This document shows, one piece after another, positions 44,727-55,326 of a stretch of 64,000 nucleotides of DNA (the first letter of the stretch is position 1; every line of letters begins with the position of its first letter). A program made the position numbers and the translations under genes. Origin of the DNA: Escarpia spicata (Eukaryota > Annelida > Polychaeta > Sabellida > Siboglinidae); the NCBI GenBank assembly GCA_963995525.1, contig OZ023210.1:65460569-65524568 (forward strand), read 5' to 3'. Below the pieces are notes generated by a model, which did no database searches, was not told the origin of the DNA, and was given only the letters and a program-made list of their open reading frames with translations.

Positions 44727-46312
44727 AACTCTTCTATGAATATTTCACTCGGTACCCCCTCACCCCAGTGTATGTATGATGACATGTGTTACTTCCATTC
44801 ACTACCCTCTCACCCCCAGTGTATGTATGATGACGTGTTACTTCAACTCGGTACCCCCGCACCCCCAGTGTATGTATGATGACATGTGTTACTTCCACTC
44901 GGTACCCCCATGTGTTACTTCCACTCGCTACCCTCTCACCCCCAGTGTATGTATGATGACATGTGTTACTTCCACTCGCTACCCCCTCACCCCCAGTGTA
45001 TGTATGATGACATGTGTTACTTCCACTCGGTACCCCTCACCCCAAGTGTATGTATGATGACATGTGTTACTTTTACTCTATACCCCCTCACCCCAGTGTA
45101 TGTATGATAACATGTGTTACTTCTACTGGGTACCCCCTCATCCCCAGTGTATGTATGATGACGTGTTACTTCCACTCGCTACCCCCTCACCCCCAGTGTA
45201 TGTATGATGACGTGTTAATTCCACTCTGTACTCCCTCACCCCAGTGTATGTATGATGACATGTGTTACTTCCACTCAGTACCCTCCCACCCCCAGTATGA
45301 TGACGTGTTACTTCCACTCGCTACCCCCTCACCCCAGTGTAAATATGATGACATGTGGTACTTCCACTCGCTACCCCTCACCCCCAGTGTATGTATGATG
45401 ACATGTGCTACTTCCACTCGGTACCCCCTCACCCCCAGTGTATATATGATGACATGTGGTACTTCCACTCGGTACCCCTTCATCTCCAGTGTATGTATGA
45501 TGACATGTGCTACTTCCACTCGGTACCCCCTCACCCCCAGTGTATGTATGATGACATGTGGTACTTCCACTCGGTACCCCCCCCCCCCCACCCCCAGTGT
45601 ATGTATGATGACATGTGGTACTTCCACTCGGTACCCCCCCACCCCCAGTGTATGTATGATGACATGTGGTACTTCCACTCGGTACCCCCCCACCCCCAGT
45701 GTATGTATGATGACATGTGCTTCTTCCACTCGGTACCCCCCCACCCCCAGTGTATGTATGATGACATGTGGTACTTCCACTCGGTACCCCTTCATCCCCA
45801 GTGTATGTATGATGACATGTGCTACTTCCACTCGCTACCCCCTCACCCCCAGTGTATGTATGATAACATGTGTTACTTCCACTCGTTATCCCCCCCACAC
45901 CCAGTGTATGTATAATGACGTGCTACTTCCACACGGTACCCCCTCACCCACAGTGTATGTATGATGACATGTGCTACTTCCACACGGTACCCCCTTACCC
46001 CCAGTGTATGTATGATGACATGTGCTACTTCCGCACAGTACCCCTCACCCCCAGTGTATGTATGATGACATGTGTTACTTCAACTCGGTACCCCCTCACC
46101 CCCAGTGTATCTATCATGACATGTGCTACTTCCGATCGGTACTCCCTCACCCCCAGTGTATGTATGATGACATGTGTTACTTCCACTCAGTACCCTCTCA
46201 CCCCCAGTGTATGTATGATGACATGTGTTACTTCCACTCGATACCCCCTCACCCCAGTGTATATATGATGACGTGTTACTTCCACTCGCTGCCCCCTCAA
46301 CCCCAGTGTATG
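44727..46312 (+). repeat. 51-bp minisatellite, block 1 (about 31 units)
   Basis: Units of about 50-52 bp such as CAGTGTATGTATGATGACAT followed by TTACTTCCACTCGGTACCCC. Because 51 is divisible by three, all frames stay open in places, giving long spurious proteins on both strands. The first 25 bp (AACTCTTCTATGAATATTTC...) are complementary to LINE endonuclease coding sequence (SEIFIEEL). Confidence 0.95.
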
Positions 46313-47092
46313 TAAGTTGGGATCTTCATTTTGTTTTTCATGTAATTTGTTGTATAATTTATAACAACCAATTTCAACATTAACTTTCTGCATAGCTTCA
46401 ACACTTTGTATATTAATTTTTACAAATTTAGGAGGGAATTCAGCATTAGGAATAGTGTCTATAATTAGAAAATCAGGTTGATGGTCCGAGAAAGTGTTTG
46501 TGAAAATCCCAGCAGTACTTTTTAATATAAATTAATTTAGTGAGCAAAAAAGTTATCTAATAGTGTTCCGTTTGTTGTAGTGAAACGAGTTGGGAACATA
46601 ATTTGGGGGTAAAGACTATGAGATGTTAAGGTATAAAAAAATCACTCTATATTCTGGTGTCATTTATTTTAAGTAAATTTATATTAAAATGCCCTGCTGT
46701 AATGAGATTATCATTATTATTGCTGTCTTCCAGAGATGATAAAACTGACAAAAATTCTTAAGTAAATTGTGCAATATTTTCGTTACATGACCTTGGGGGT
46801 CTATATATATTTCCGATGGTCATTGTCTTTGATAAACCATTTCTAGTTACTTGAATTATTAATCTTTCCCAATTATCGTACGTATTTAGAGTCATTTTTA
46901 TTTCAGATTGATATTGATCATCGACATATATTAATAACCCTCCTTTGTCACTACATTTTATCCCCTGTGTTACACAATCATATCCATCGGATTCTAAATA
47001 AAATTGAGAGAAATCATCTTCATCAGTTTTCCACGTCTCTTGTCAATATATTACACTAAATTTTTAATTATTACTACGTAACTCCTCTATGA
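46313..47092 (-). pseudogene. LINE endonuclease fragment between minisatellite blocks
   Basis: Minus-strand translation shows, in order, SEIFIEELRSNN, ETWKTDEDDFSQFYLESDGY, KGGLLIYVDDQ, TIGNIYRPPRSCNENI, TAGHFNINLLKIND and FPTRFTTTNGTLLDNFF. These are consecutive apurinic-type endonuclease blocks of a CR1/Jockey-group LINE (H replaces D in the usual G-D-F-N). Stops and shifts are frequent. It ends in DNA that passes straight into block 1 of the minisatellite. Confidence 0.8.
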
Positions 47093-47858
47093 ATATTTCA
47101 CTCGGTACCCCCTCACCCCAGTGTATGTATGATGACGTGTTACTTCCACTCGGTTCCCCCTCACCCCTAGTGTATGTATCATGACATGTGTTACTTCCAC
47201 TCGCTACCCCCTCACCCCAGTGTATGTATGATGACATGTGTTATTTCCATTCGCTACCCCCTCACCCCCAGTGTATGTATGATGACATGTGCTACTTCCG
47301 CTCGCTACCCCCTCACCTCCAGTGTATGTATGATGACGTGTTACTTCCACTCGCTACCCCCTCACCCCCAGTGTATGTATGATGACATGTGCTACTTCCA
47401 CTCAGTACGCCCTCACCCACAGTGTATGTATGATGACATGTGTTATTTCAGCTCGCTACCCCCTCACCCCCAGTGTATGTATGATGACATGTGTTACTTC
47501 CACTAGGTACCCCCTCAACCCCAGTGTATGTATGGTGACATGTGTTACTTCCATTCGGTACCCCCTCAACCCCAGTGTATGTATGATGACATGTGTTACT
47601 TCCATTCGGTACCCCCTCAACCCCAGTGTATGTATGATGACATGTGTTACTTCCATTCGGTACCCCCTCAACCCCAGTGTATGTATGATGACATGTGTTA
47701 CTTCCACTCGGTACCCCCTCACCCCAGTGTATGTATGATGACATGTCCTACTTCCACTCGGTACCCCCTCACCCCCAGTGTATGTATGATGACATGTGCT
47801 ACTTCCACTCGGTACACCCTCACCCCCAGTGTATGTATGATGACATGTGTTACAAAAT
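47093..47858 (+). repeat. 51-bp minisatellite, block 2 (about 15 units)
   Basis: Same unit as block 1. A run of four nearly identical units with ATTCGGTACCCCCTCAACCC (47.54-47.69 kb) indicates recent local amplification. Confidence 0.95.
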
Positions 47859-48335
47859 TGTTCATGCAGCCCTTTCTCTGTTTGTATAGAGTTACACCAA
47901 CTATTGCATAGTTTGGTAATGGGCAATCCAAATTTATTAATTCACAGGGTTTGCCACTGTGCGCAGACAATCTATACAATTTCACATCCTGTGCACAGAC
48001 AGGTACATGAAGATTACTTATCTATGTACCACATATGCTGTGTACTACAATTTAGTGTACATATATAATAATTTTCCACTATAACTAGTTATTGACCAAA
48101 AAATCCTTGATTGCTGTTAGACGTATTTACAGGAATATATCAATATCCAGTGACCAGCATCTACTTAACGTATAGTGCTGCCATATTGTGGCAGGTATTG
48201 ACATTAGAATGGTGATTAAGATTGTGTTTCTACAATTACAAACATCATACATATTAGCATATTAACACATTACACCATAACTCTGTAAACATATGTAGGT
48301 GTCCAAACTGCTATCTTACAGTTACATTGATTAGG
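47859..48335. repeat. Spacer with repeat carrying an unoccupied LINE site
   Basis: 48135-48335 is related to 53.31-53.38 plus 54.76-54.82 kb (CATCTACTTA, GTGCTGCCAT, TGTAGGTGTCCAAACTGCTA). In the second locus a LINE interrupts the sequence; here it is continuous. The first part (47859-48134) shows nothing else. Confidence 0.7.
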
Positions 48336-51300
48336 GCTGGCGAGAGTGGCTTGTGTGGCTTGTGTGGCTAGAGTGGTTTGTGTGGCTAGAGTGGCTTGTG
48401 TGGCTAGAATGGCTTATGTGGCTTGTTTTGCGTGTGTGGCTAGAGTGGCTTGTGTGGCTTGTGTGGTTTGTTTGGCTAGAGTGGCTTGTGTGGCTAGAGT
48501 GGCTTGTGTGGCTAGAGTGGCTTGTGTGGCTAGAGTGGTTTGTGTGGCAAGAGTGGCTTGTGTGGCTTGTGTGGCTAGAGTGGCTTGTGTGGCTTGAGTG
48601 GCTTGTGTGGCTAGAGTGGCTTGTGTGGCAAGAGTGGCTTGTGTTGCTAGAGTGGCTTGTGTGGCTAGAGTGGTTTGTGTGGCAAGAGTGGCTTGTGTTG
48701 CTAGAGTGGCTTGTGTGGCTAGAGTGGTTTGTGTGGCAAGAGTGGCTTGTGTGGCTAGAGTGGCTTGTATGGCTATAGTGGCTTGTGTGGCTAGAGTGGT
48801 TTGTGTGACTAGAGTGCCTTGAGTGGCTTGTGTGGTTTGTGTGGCTTGTGTGGCTTGAGTGGCTTGAGTGGCTTGTGTGGCTAGAGTGGTTTGTGTGGCT
48901 AGAGTGGCTTGTGTTGCTAGAGTGGCTTGTGTGGCTAGAGTGGCTTGTGTGGCTTGAGTGGCTTGTGTGGCTAGAGTGGTTTGTGTGACTAGAGTGGCTT
49001 GTGTGGCTAGAGTGCCTTGTGTGGCTAGAGTGGTTTGTGTGGCTAGAGTGCCTTGAGAATTTTGTGTGGCTTGTGTGACTAGAGTGGCTTGTGTGACTAG
49101 AGTGCCTTGTGTGGCTAGAGTGCCTTGTGTGGCTAGAGTGGTTTGTGTGGCTAGAGTACCTTGAGTGGTTTGTGTGGCTTGTGTGGCTTGTGTGGCTTGT
49201 GTGGCTTGTGTGGCTTGTGTGGCTTGTGTGGCTAGAGTGGTTTGTGTGGTTTGTGTGGATAGTGTGGTTTGTGTGGCTTGTGTGACTAGAGTGGCTTGTG
49301 TGGCTAGAGTGGCTTGTGTGGCTAGAGTGGCTTGTGTGGCTTGTGTGGCTTGTGTGGCTTGTGTGGCTAGAGTGGCTTGTGTGGCTTGAGTGGTTTGTGT
49401 GGCTTGTGTGGCTTGTGTGGCTTGTGTGGCTAGAGTGGCTAGAGTGGTTTTTGTGGCTTGTGTGGCTTGTGTGGCTAGAGTGGTTTGTGTGGCTAGAGTG
49501 GCTTGTGTGGCTAGAGTGACTTGTGTGGCTTGTGTGGCTAGAGTGGTTTGTGTGGCTTGTGTGGCTAGAGTGGTTTGTGTGGCTTGTGTGACTAGAGTGG
49601 CTTGTGTGGCTAGACTGGCTTGTGTGGCTTGTGTGGCTTGTGTGGCTTGTGTGGCTAGAGTGGCTTGTGTGGCTTGAGTGGTTTGTGTGGCTTGTGTGGC
49701 TTGTGTGGCTAGAGTGGCTAGAGTGGTTTTTGTGGCTTGTGTGGCTTGTGTGGCTAGAGTGGTTTGTGTGGCTAGAGTGGCTTGTGTGGCTAGAGTGGCT
49801 AGAGTGGCTTGTGTGGTTTGTGTGGCTTGTGTGACTAGAGTGGCTTGTGTGGCTAGAGTGGTTTGTGTGGATAGAGTGGCTTGTGTGGCTTGTGTGGCTT
49901 GTGTGGCTTGTGTGGCTTGTGTGGCTTGTGTGGCTAGAGTGGTTTGTGTGGATAGAGTGGCTTGTGTGTGGCTTGTGTGGCTAGAGTGGATATAGTGGAT
50001 TGTGTGGCTTGTGTGGCTTGTGTGGCTTGTGTGACTAGAGTGGCTTGTGTGGCTAGAGTGGTTTGTGTGGATAGAGTGGCTTGTGTGTGGCTTGTGTGGC
50101 TTGTGTGGCTTGTGTGGCTAGAGTGGTTTGAGTGGATAGAGTGGCTTATGTGGTTTGTGTGGCTTGTGTGGCTAGAGTGGTTTGTGTGTATAGAGTGGCT
50201 TGTGTGGTTTGTGTGGCTTGTGTGGCTAGAGTGGTTTGTGTGGCTAGAGTGGCTTGTGTTGCTAGAGTGGCTTGTGTGGCTAGAGTGGCTTGTGTGGCTT
50301 GAGTGGCTTGTGTGGCTAGAGTGGTTTGTGTGACTAGAGTGGCTTGTGTGGCTAGAGTGCCTCGTGTGGCTAGAGTGGTTTGTGTGGCTAGAGTGCCTTG
50401 AGAATTTTGTGTGGCTTGTGTGACTAGAGTGGCTTGTGTGACTAGAGTGCCTTGTGTGGCTAGAGTGCCTTGTGTGGCTAGAGTGGTTTGTGTGGCTAGA
50501 GTGCCTTGAGTGGTTTGTGTGGCTTGTGTGGCTTGTGTGGCTTGTGTGGCTTGTGTGGCTTGTGTGGCTTGTGTGGCTAGAGTGGTTTGTGTGGTTTGTG
50601 TGGATAGTGTGGTTTGTGTGGCTTGTGTGACTAGAGTGGCTTGTGTGGCTAGAGTGGCTTGTGTGGCTAGAGTGGCTTGTGTGGCTTGTGTGGCTAGAGT
50701 GGCTTGTGTGGCTTGAGTGGTTTGTGTGGCTTGTGTGGCTTGTGTGGCTAGAGTGGTTTGTGTGGCTAGAGTGCCTTGAGTGGTTTGTGTGGCTTGTGTG
50801 GCTTGTGTGGCTTGTGTGGCTAGAGTGGTTTGTGTGGTTTGTGTGGATAGTGTGGTTTGTGTGGCTTGTGTGACTAGAGTGGCTTGTGTGGCTAGAGTGG
50901 CTTGTGTGGCTTGTGTGGCTTGTGTGGCTTGTGTGGCTTGTGTGGCTAGAGTGGCTTGTGTGGCTAGAGTGGCTTGAGTGGTTTGTGTGGCTTGTGTGGC
51001 TTGTGTGGCTTGTGTGGCTAGAGTGGTTTGTGTGGCTAGAGTGCCTTGAGTGGTTTGTGTGGCTTGTGTGGCTTGTGTGGCTAGAGTGGTTTGTGTGGTT
51101 TGTGTGGATAGTGTGGCTTGTGAGACTAGAGTGGCTTGTGTGGCTAGAGTGGCTTGTGTGGCTAGAGTGGCTTGTGTGGCTTGTGTGGCTTGTGTGGCTT
51201 GTGTGGCTTGTGTGGCTAGAGTGGCTTGTGTGGCTTGAGTGGTTTGTGTGGCTTGTGTGGCTTGTGTGGCTTGTGTGGCTAGAGTGGTTTGTGTTGCTAG

Positions 51301-52282
51301 AGTGGCTTGTGTGGCTTGTGTGGCTTGTGTGGCTAGAGTGGCTTGTGTGGCTTGTGTGGCTAGAGTGGTTTGTGTGGCTTGTGTGGCTAGAGTGGTTTGT
51401 GTGGTTTGTGTGGATAGTGTGGTTTGTGTGGCTTGTGTGACTAGAGTGGCTTGTGTGGCTAGAGTGGCTTGTGTGGCTAGAGTGGCTTGTGTGGCTTGTG
51501 TGGCTTGTGTGGCTTGTGTGGCTAGAGTGGCTTGTGTGGCTTGAGTGGTTTGTGTGGCTTGTGTGGCTTGTGTGGCTTGTGTGGCTTGTGTGGCTAGAGT
51601 GGTTTGTGTTGCTAGAGTGGCTTGTGTGGCTTGTGTGGCTTGTGTGGCTAGAGTGGCTTGTGTGGCTTGTGTGGCTAGAGTGGTTTGTGTGGCTTGTGTG
51701 GCTAGAGTGGTTTGTGTGGCTTGTGTGGCTAGAGTGGCTTGTGTGGCTTGTGTGGCTTGTGTGGCTTGTGTGGCTAGAGTGGCTTGTGTGGCTTGAGTGG
51801 TTTGTGTGGCTTGTGTGGCTTGTGTGGCTAGAGTGGCTAGAGTGGTTTTTGTGGCTTGTGTGGCTTGTGTGGCTAGAGTGGTTTGTGTGGCTAGAGTGGC
51901 TTGTGTGGCTAGAGTGGCTTGTGTGGTTTGTGTGGCTAGAGTGGTTTGTGTGGATATAGTAGATTGTGTGGCTTGTGTGGCTTGTGTGACTAGAGTGGCT
52001 TGTGTGGCTAGAGTGGTTTGTGTGGATAGAGTGGCTTGTGTGGCTTGTGTGGCTTGTGTTGCTTGTGTGGCTTGTGTGGCTTGTGTGGCTTGTGTGGCTT
52101 GTGTGGCTAGAGTGGTTTGAGTGGATAGAGTGGCTTATGTGGTTTGTGTGGCTTGTGTGGCTTGTGTGGCTAGAGTGGTTTGTGTGGATAGAGTGGCTTG
52201 TGTGGTTTGTGTGGCTTGTGTGGCTTGTGTGGCTAGAGTGGCTTGAGTGGCTTTTGTGGCTAAAATGGCTTGTGTGGCTTGT
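48336..52282 (+). repeat. 9-bp satellite (TGGCTTGTG/TGGCTAGAG), about 3.95 kb
   Basis: Tandem nonamers with two main variants in irregular order, plus TGGTTTGTG and TGGCAAGAG. Longer blocks repeat; for example the stretch from 49.14 kb (AGAGTACCTTGAGTGG) recurs from 50.48 kb at an offset near 1345 bp. The plus strand is rich in G and T with C only in GGCT contexts. The array has no stops in two frames (Trp-Leu-Val/Glu and Ala-Cys-Val/Arg), so its long open frames are artefacts. Confidence 0.97.
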
Positions 52283-53310
52283 GACATTAAGAAGTCCCCA
52301 GGGAGGGCTCCTGTAATATAGTTCTATGAGATCTTGAGATTCCTACTTTATAAAAAATTATACTAATTACTTTTAATTTGGGAAGCATCCTTTGCAGTCT
52401 TCGACAGGGAAGATAATAGAAAACACAACTGCCTAATTGTACTAAATAATAGTCATAAAACTAAGCTATGTTTTATACTTAATTTGTGGCAACTGTTACA
52501 CCCTGGGTGTAATAATCATAGTTTACTATATAATTATGCATGTACATATGGGCAATTCCAGTGTTTTGGATACATGTGGCATTTCGCATAACAAATTGTG
52601 CAATTCCATTTCAGTAGTGTGTAAAGATTTTAGTTCACATTCTTTTTGATGATTGCATAGTTTCATAGAGAACACATTCTGTTACTAAATGTATAATATG
52701 TCAATATATATCTATTAACCTAATAGCGTGCAGATTAAGCATCATAATACAAAACACGTACAGTACCTGATTAAACATGATTAAAACTGTATACTCTGCA
52801 AGTTATATCACCAGCAGGATGCAAGCATTCTAAAACTCATTAAGACCACTACTGTTTACAGGCTGCCAGTGGGGGTCAACCACAGCATCCTGGGGTGTCC
52901 ACTCAAAGCAATTTTCCATATATAGTGAAAACCCTTATAACTAAATAAATGCTTTAAAACATCCATGAAAATTTAGGTCTAATGGTGGACAATCTTCCAC
53001 TTCATGTTGTGGTATAATTAGAAAAGAGAAATAATACCTTAAAAGTATTATTGAACAAGTTGACACTCACCAAAAATAAATGTCTCCTCCTTTGTTGTGA
53101 AACCTGAGCCAGCCTAGCCCACAGCTGCTGTACCAATGCTTGGTCCAAACACATGTGACCAGTGTCTCTGGAGATGGTTTATCTCATACTGCACAGGCAG
53201 TTTGTTAATCATGTACACTGTAGTACTTAATTAATTATCTCAATATAATTATAACCAACACCTTAGCAATTAAATCATGAAAATGTAGTTTCACAAAATA
53301 AAGAATGTAA
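52283..53310. other. No gene recognised
   Basis: AT-rich sequence. GGGCAATTCCAGTG at 52549-52562 resembles the terminal repeat of the 41.3-kb transposon, but no second end was found. Confidence 0.4.
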
Positions 53311-53385
53311 CAATATCCATCATCTACTTAGCATATGGTGCTGCCATCTTGTGGCTGGTAGCGACACTAGAATGGAAATTAAGAT

Positions 53386-54748
53386 TTTAACAAGATTTAA
53401 CAAGATTGCCACCCAGAGAATTAACTCTAGGTAGTAGGTGGACAAGGAAGCCCTTGGCTTATCGAGAGTCCGACCTTTTTATCTATGTGTATCCCGCCCG
53501 TCTGAGGTATGTGTCGATTTTATTTTTAAACATATTCACGCTACTAGCACCCACACAATCAGCAGGTAATCTGTTCCATTCATTTACAGTCCTTTGTGAA
53601 AATGAAAACTTTCTTATATCCAATCTACTCTGCTCCTTTGCTAATGCAAGATCATGTCCTCTAGTCCTTCTATCTTTCTTAACTGAGAAAAACATATTTC
53701 TATCAATATTTTCATAACCCTTCAATATTTTAAACACTTCTATCTGATCTCCTCTCAATCTCCTGGTCTCTAGTGTTGTTAAACCGCATTTTTTTAGGCG
53801 TATTTCATAACTAAGATCCCTCAGATTTGGTATCATTTTAGTTGCTCTCCTCTACACTATTTCTAGCATATCTATGTCCTTCCTGCGATATGGCCTCCAT
53901 GCTTGAATACAATATTCTAAATGAGGCCTAACTATTGTTTTGTACAGCGGTATTATTAGCTCTTTTTCCTTATATGTTATGTTTCGCCTAATTAATCCAA
54001 GGATTTGATTTCCCTTTGAAGCTGCAATTCCACACTGCTCTGAAATCTTCATATCAGCACTAACGGTTAACCCTAAGTCCTTTTCTTTTACAGTAGTACT
54101 TAGTACAGTACCCCCCATTGTATATTCTACCTCTTCGTTCCCATGTCCTATGTGGAGGCATTTACATTTCCCAAAATTGAACATCATTTGCCACTTTTCA
54201 GACCATTTGATCAACCTGTCAAGATCATCTTGTAAATGCTGTCTATCTCCATCACTTTTAATCCTTCTAAACACTTTTGTATCATCCGCAAATTTCAACA
54301 CCTTGCTTGTTATTTCATCGTCCAAATCGTTGATGTATATTAAGAATAATATAGGACCTAATACTGATCCCTGTGGTACTCCACTCAATACCGATTTCCA
54401 GTTTGAAGCCTCCTCATCAACTACTACACGTTGTCTTCTGTCAATCAGCCATTGTTCTATCCAGTTTATTATACCATTTCCTATGCCATGGGCCTTTAGT
54501 TTAAGCAGTAATCTTTGATGTGGTACTTTGTCAAAAGCTTTTTGAAAATCTAAGTAGACGATATCTACTGGTGATCCCTCATCTACCCACTTAGTGATGT
54601 CTTCCAAAAAACATAACATATTTGTTAAGCATGACCTCGCTTTAAAAAAAACATGTTGAGATGGGTTTATCAAGTTTTGTTTAACAAGAAAATCCACCAT
54701 GTGATCTTTAATTAGTCTTTCTAATAATTTAAAGATGTATACTATCTC
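53386..54748 (-). mobile_element. 5'-truncated CR1-like LINE
   Basis: Same family as the plus-strand segments at 37.18-38.34 kb. The 3' end, on the left, has two TTTAACAAGA units. The 5' truncation is at about 54748 inside the reverse transcriptase. It interrupts a repeat whose continuous relative is at 48.14-48.33 kb. Confidence 0.88.
53483..54748 (-). pseudogene. LINE reverse transcriptase with one nonsense codon
   Basis: One frame runs from the truncation point (ERLIKDHMVDFLVKQNLI) to its end at 53483, broken only by TAG at 53852-53854. It has YLDFQKAFDKVPHQRLL (first catalytic Asp), SGVPQGSVLGPILFLIYIND, the catalytic LKFADDTKVFRR (F-A-D-D intact), MMFNFGKCKCLHIGHGN and the C-terminal ATKMIPNLRDLSYEIRL. 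About 420 codons remain of an ORF2 that normally also has an endonuclease and linker. It is the best preserved reverse transcriptase in the window and useful as the family reference. Confidence 0.9.
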
Positions 54749-54759
54749 TTAATTAGCAT

Positions 54760-55326
54760 GTCAACACATATTACAGCATAACTATGAACATGTGTAGGTG
54801 TCCAAACTGCTACCTTACAAATAACTAGTACCGGGTAACTGTTATTGGTTAACGAAAAACTGTTACAGATGTGGCATGCTGTGGAACCTGTTTTGACCCT
54901 AGTGAAACATAATACTAAACTTTGTCTATTATCTAGATCAATCAATTACAAATAATTTCAAAACCATAATAACATCTGTGTTCATCAAATTTACTTTTTT
55001 TTATATAATAAAACTGTGGTAACATACTATGCAAACAGCCATTATTTCACAAGCCACAATTATGAAATCAAATTGTTTTAAGTTAATTGTTTAATTAGAA
55101 GGAGATGTAGAAGTAGTAAATGGGTCAAGAATGTTATATACCTCTCAGGCTCACTTTCCATGGAATCACTGTTACTTTTTGTCTGATATTTTTTCCTGTT
55201 ACTTTCTTTCCTACAACCAACATCCCTTTTTTCGTTAGCCAGTTAATTAGTGGTGAAATTGCCCTGAGGTCAAATACATTGAAAGGTATTCAAAATAATA
55301 ATAACGCTTATTTCAGTACATACAGA
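54760..55326. other. 5' flank of the EnSpm-like transposase
   Basis: The frame is open from 55120, but the protein before 55327 is hydrophobic and unlike the family. TTATTTCAG at about 55306-55314 resembles a splice acceptor just before the chosen start. No terminal repeat was identified. Confidence 0.4.

Noticed and set aside
44776..47985. Open frames of 60-316 codons on both strands rich in Cys-Met-Tyr-Asp or His-Thr-Tyr-Thr-Gly repeats
   Set aside because: The 51-bp minisatellite is a multiple of three, so several frames stay open on each strand at once. There is no start context or family similarity.
48353..52316. Numerous long open frames with Trp-Leu-Val/Glu or Ala-Cys-Val/Arg repeats
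   Set aside because: They are translations of the 9-bp satellite, which has no stop in two frames. Composition and exact 3-residue periodicity rule out ordinary proteins.
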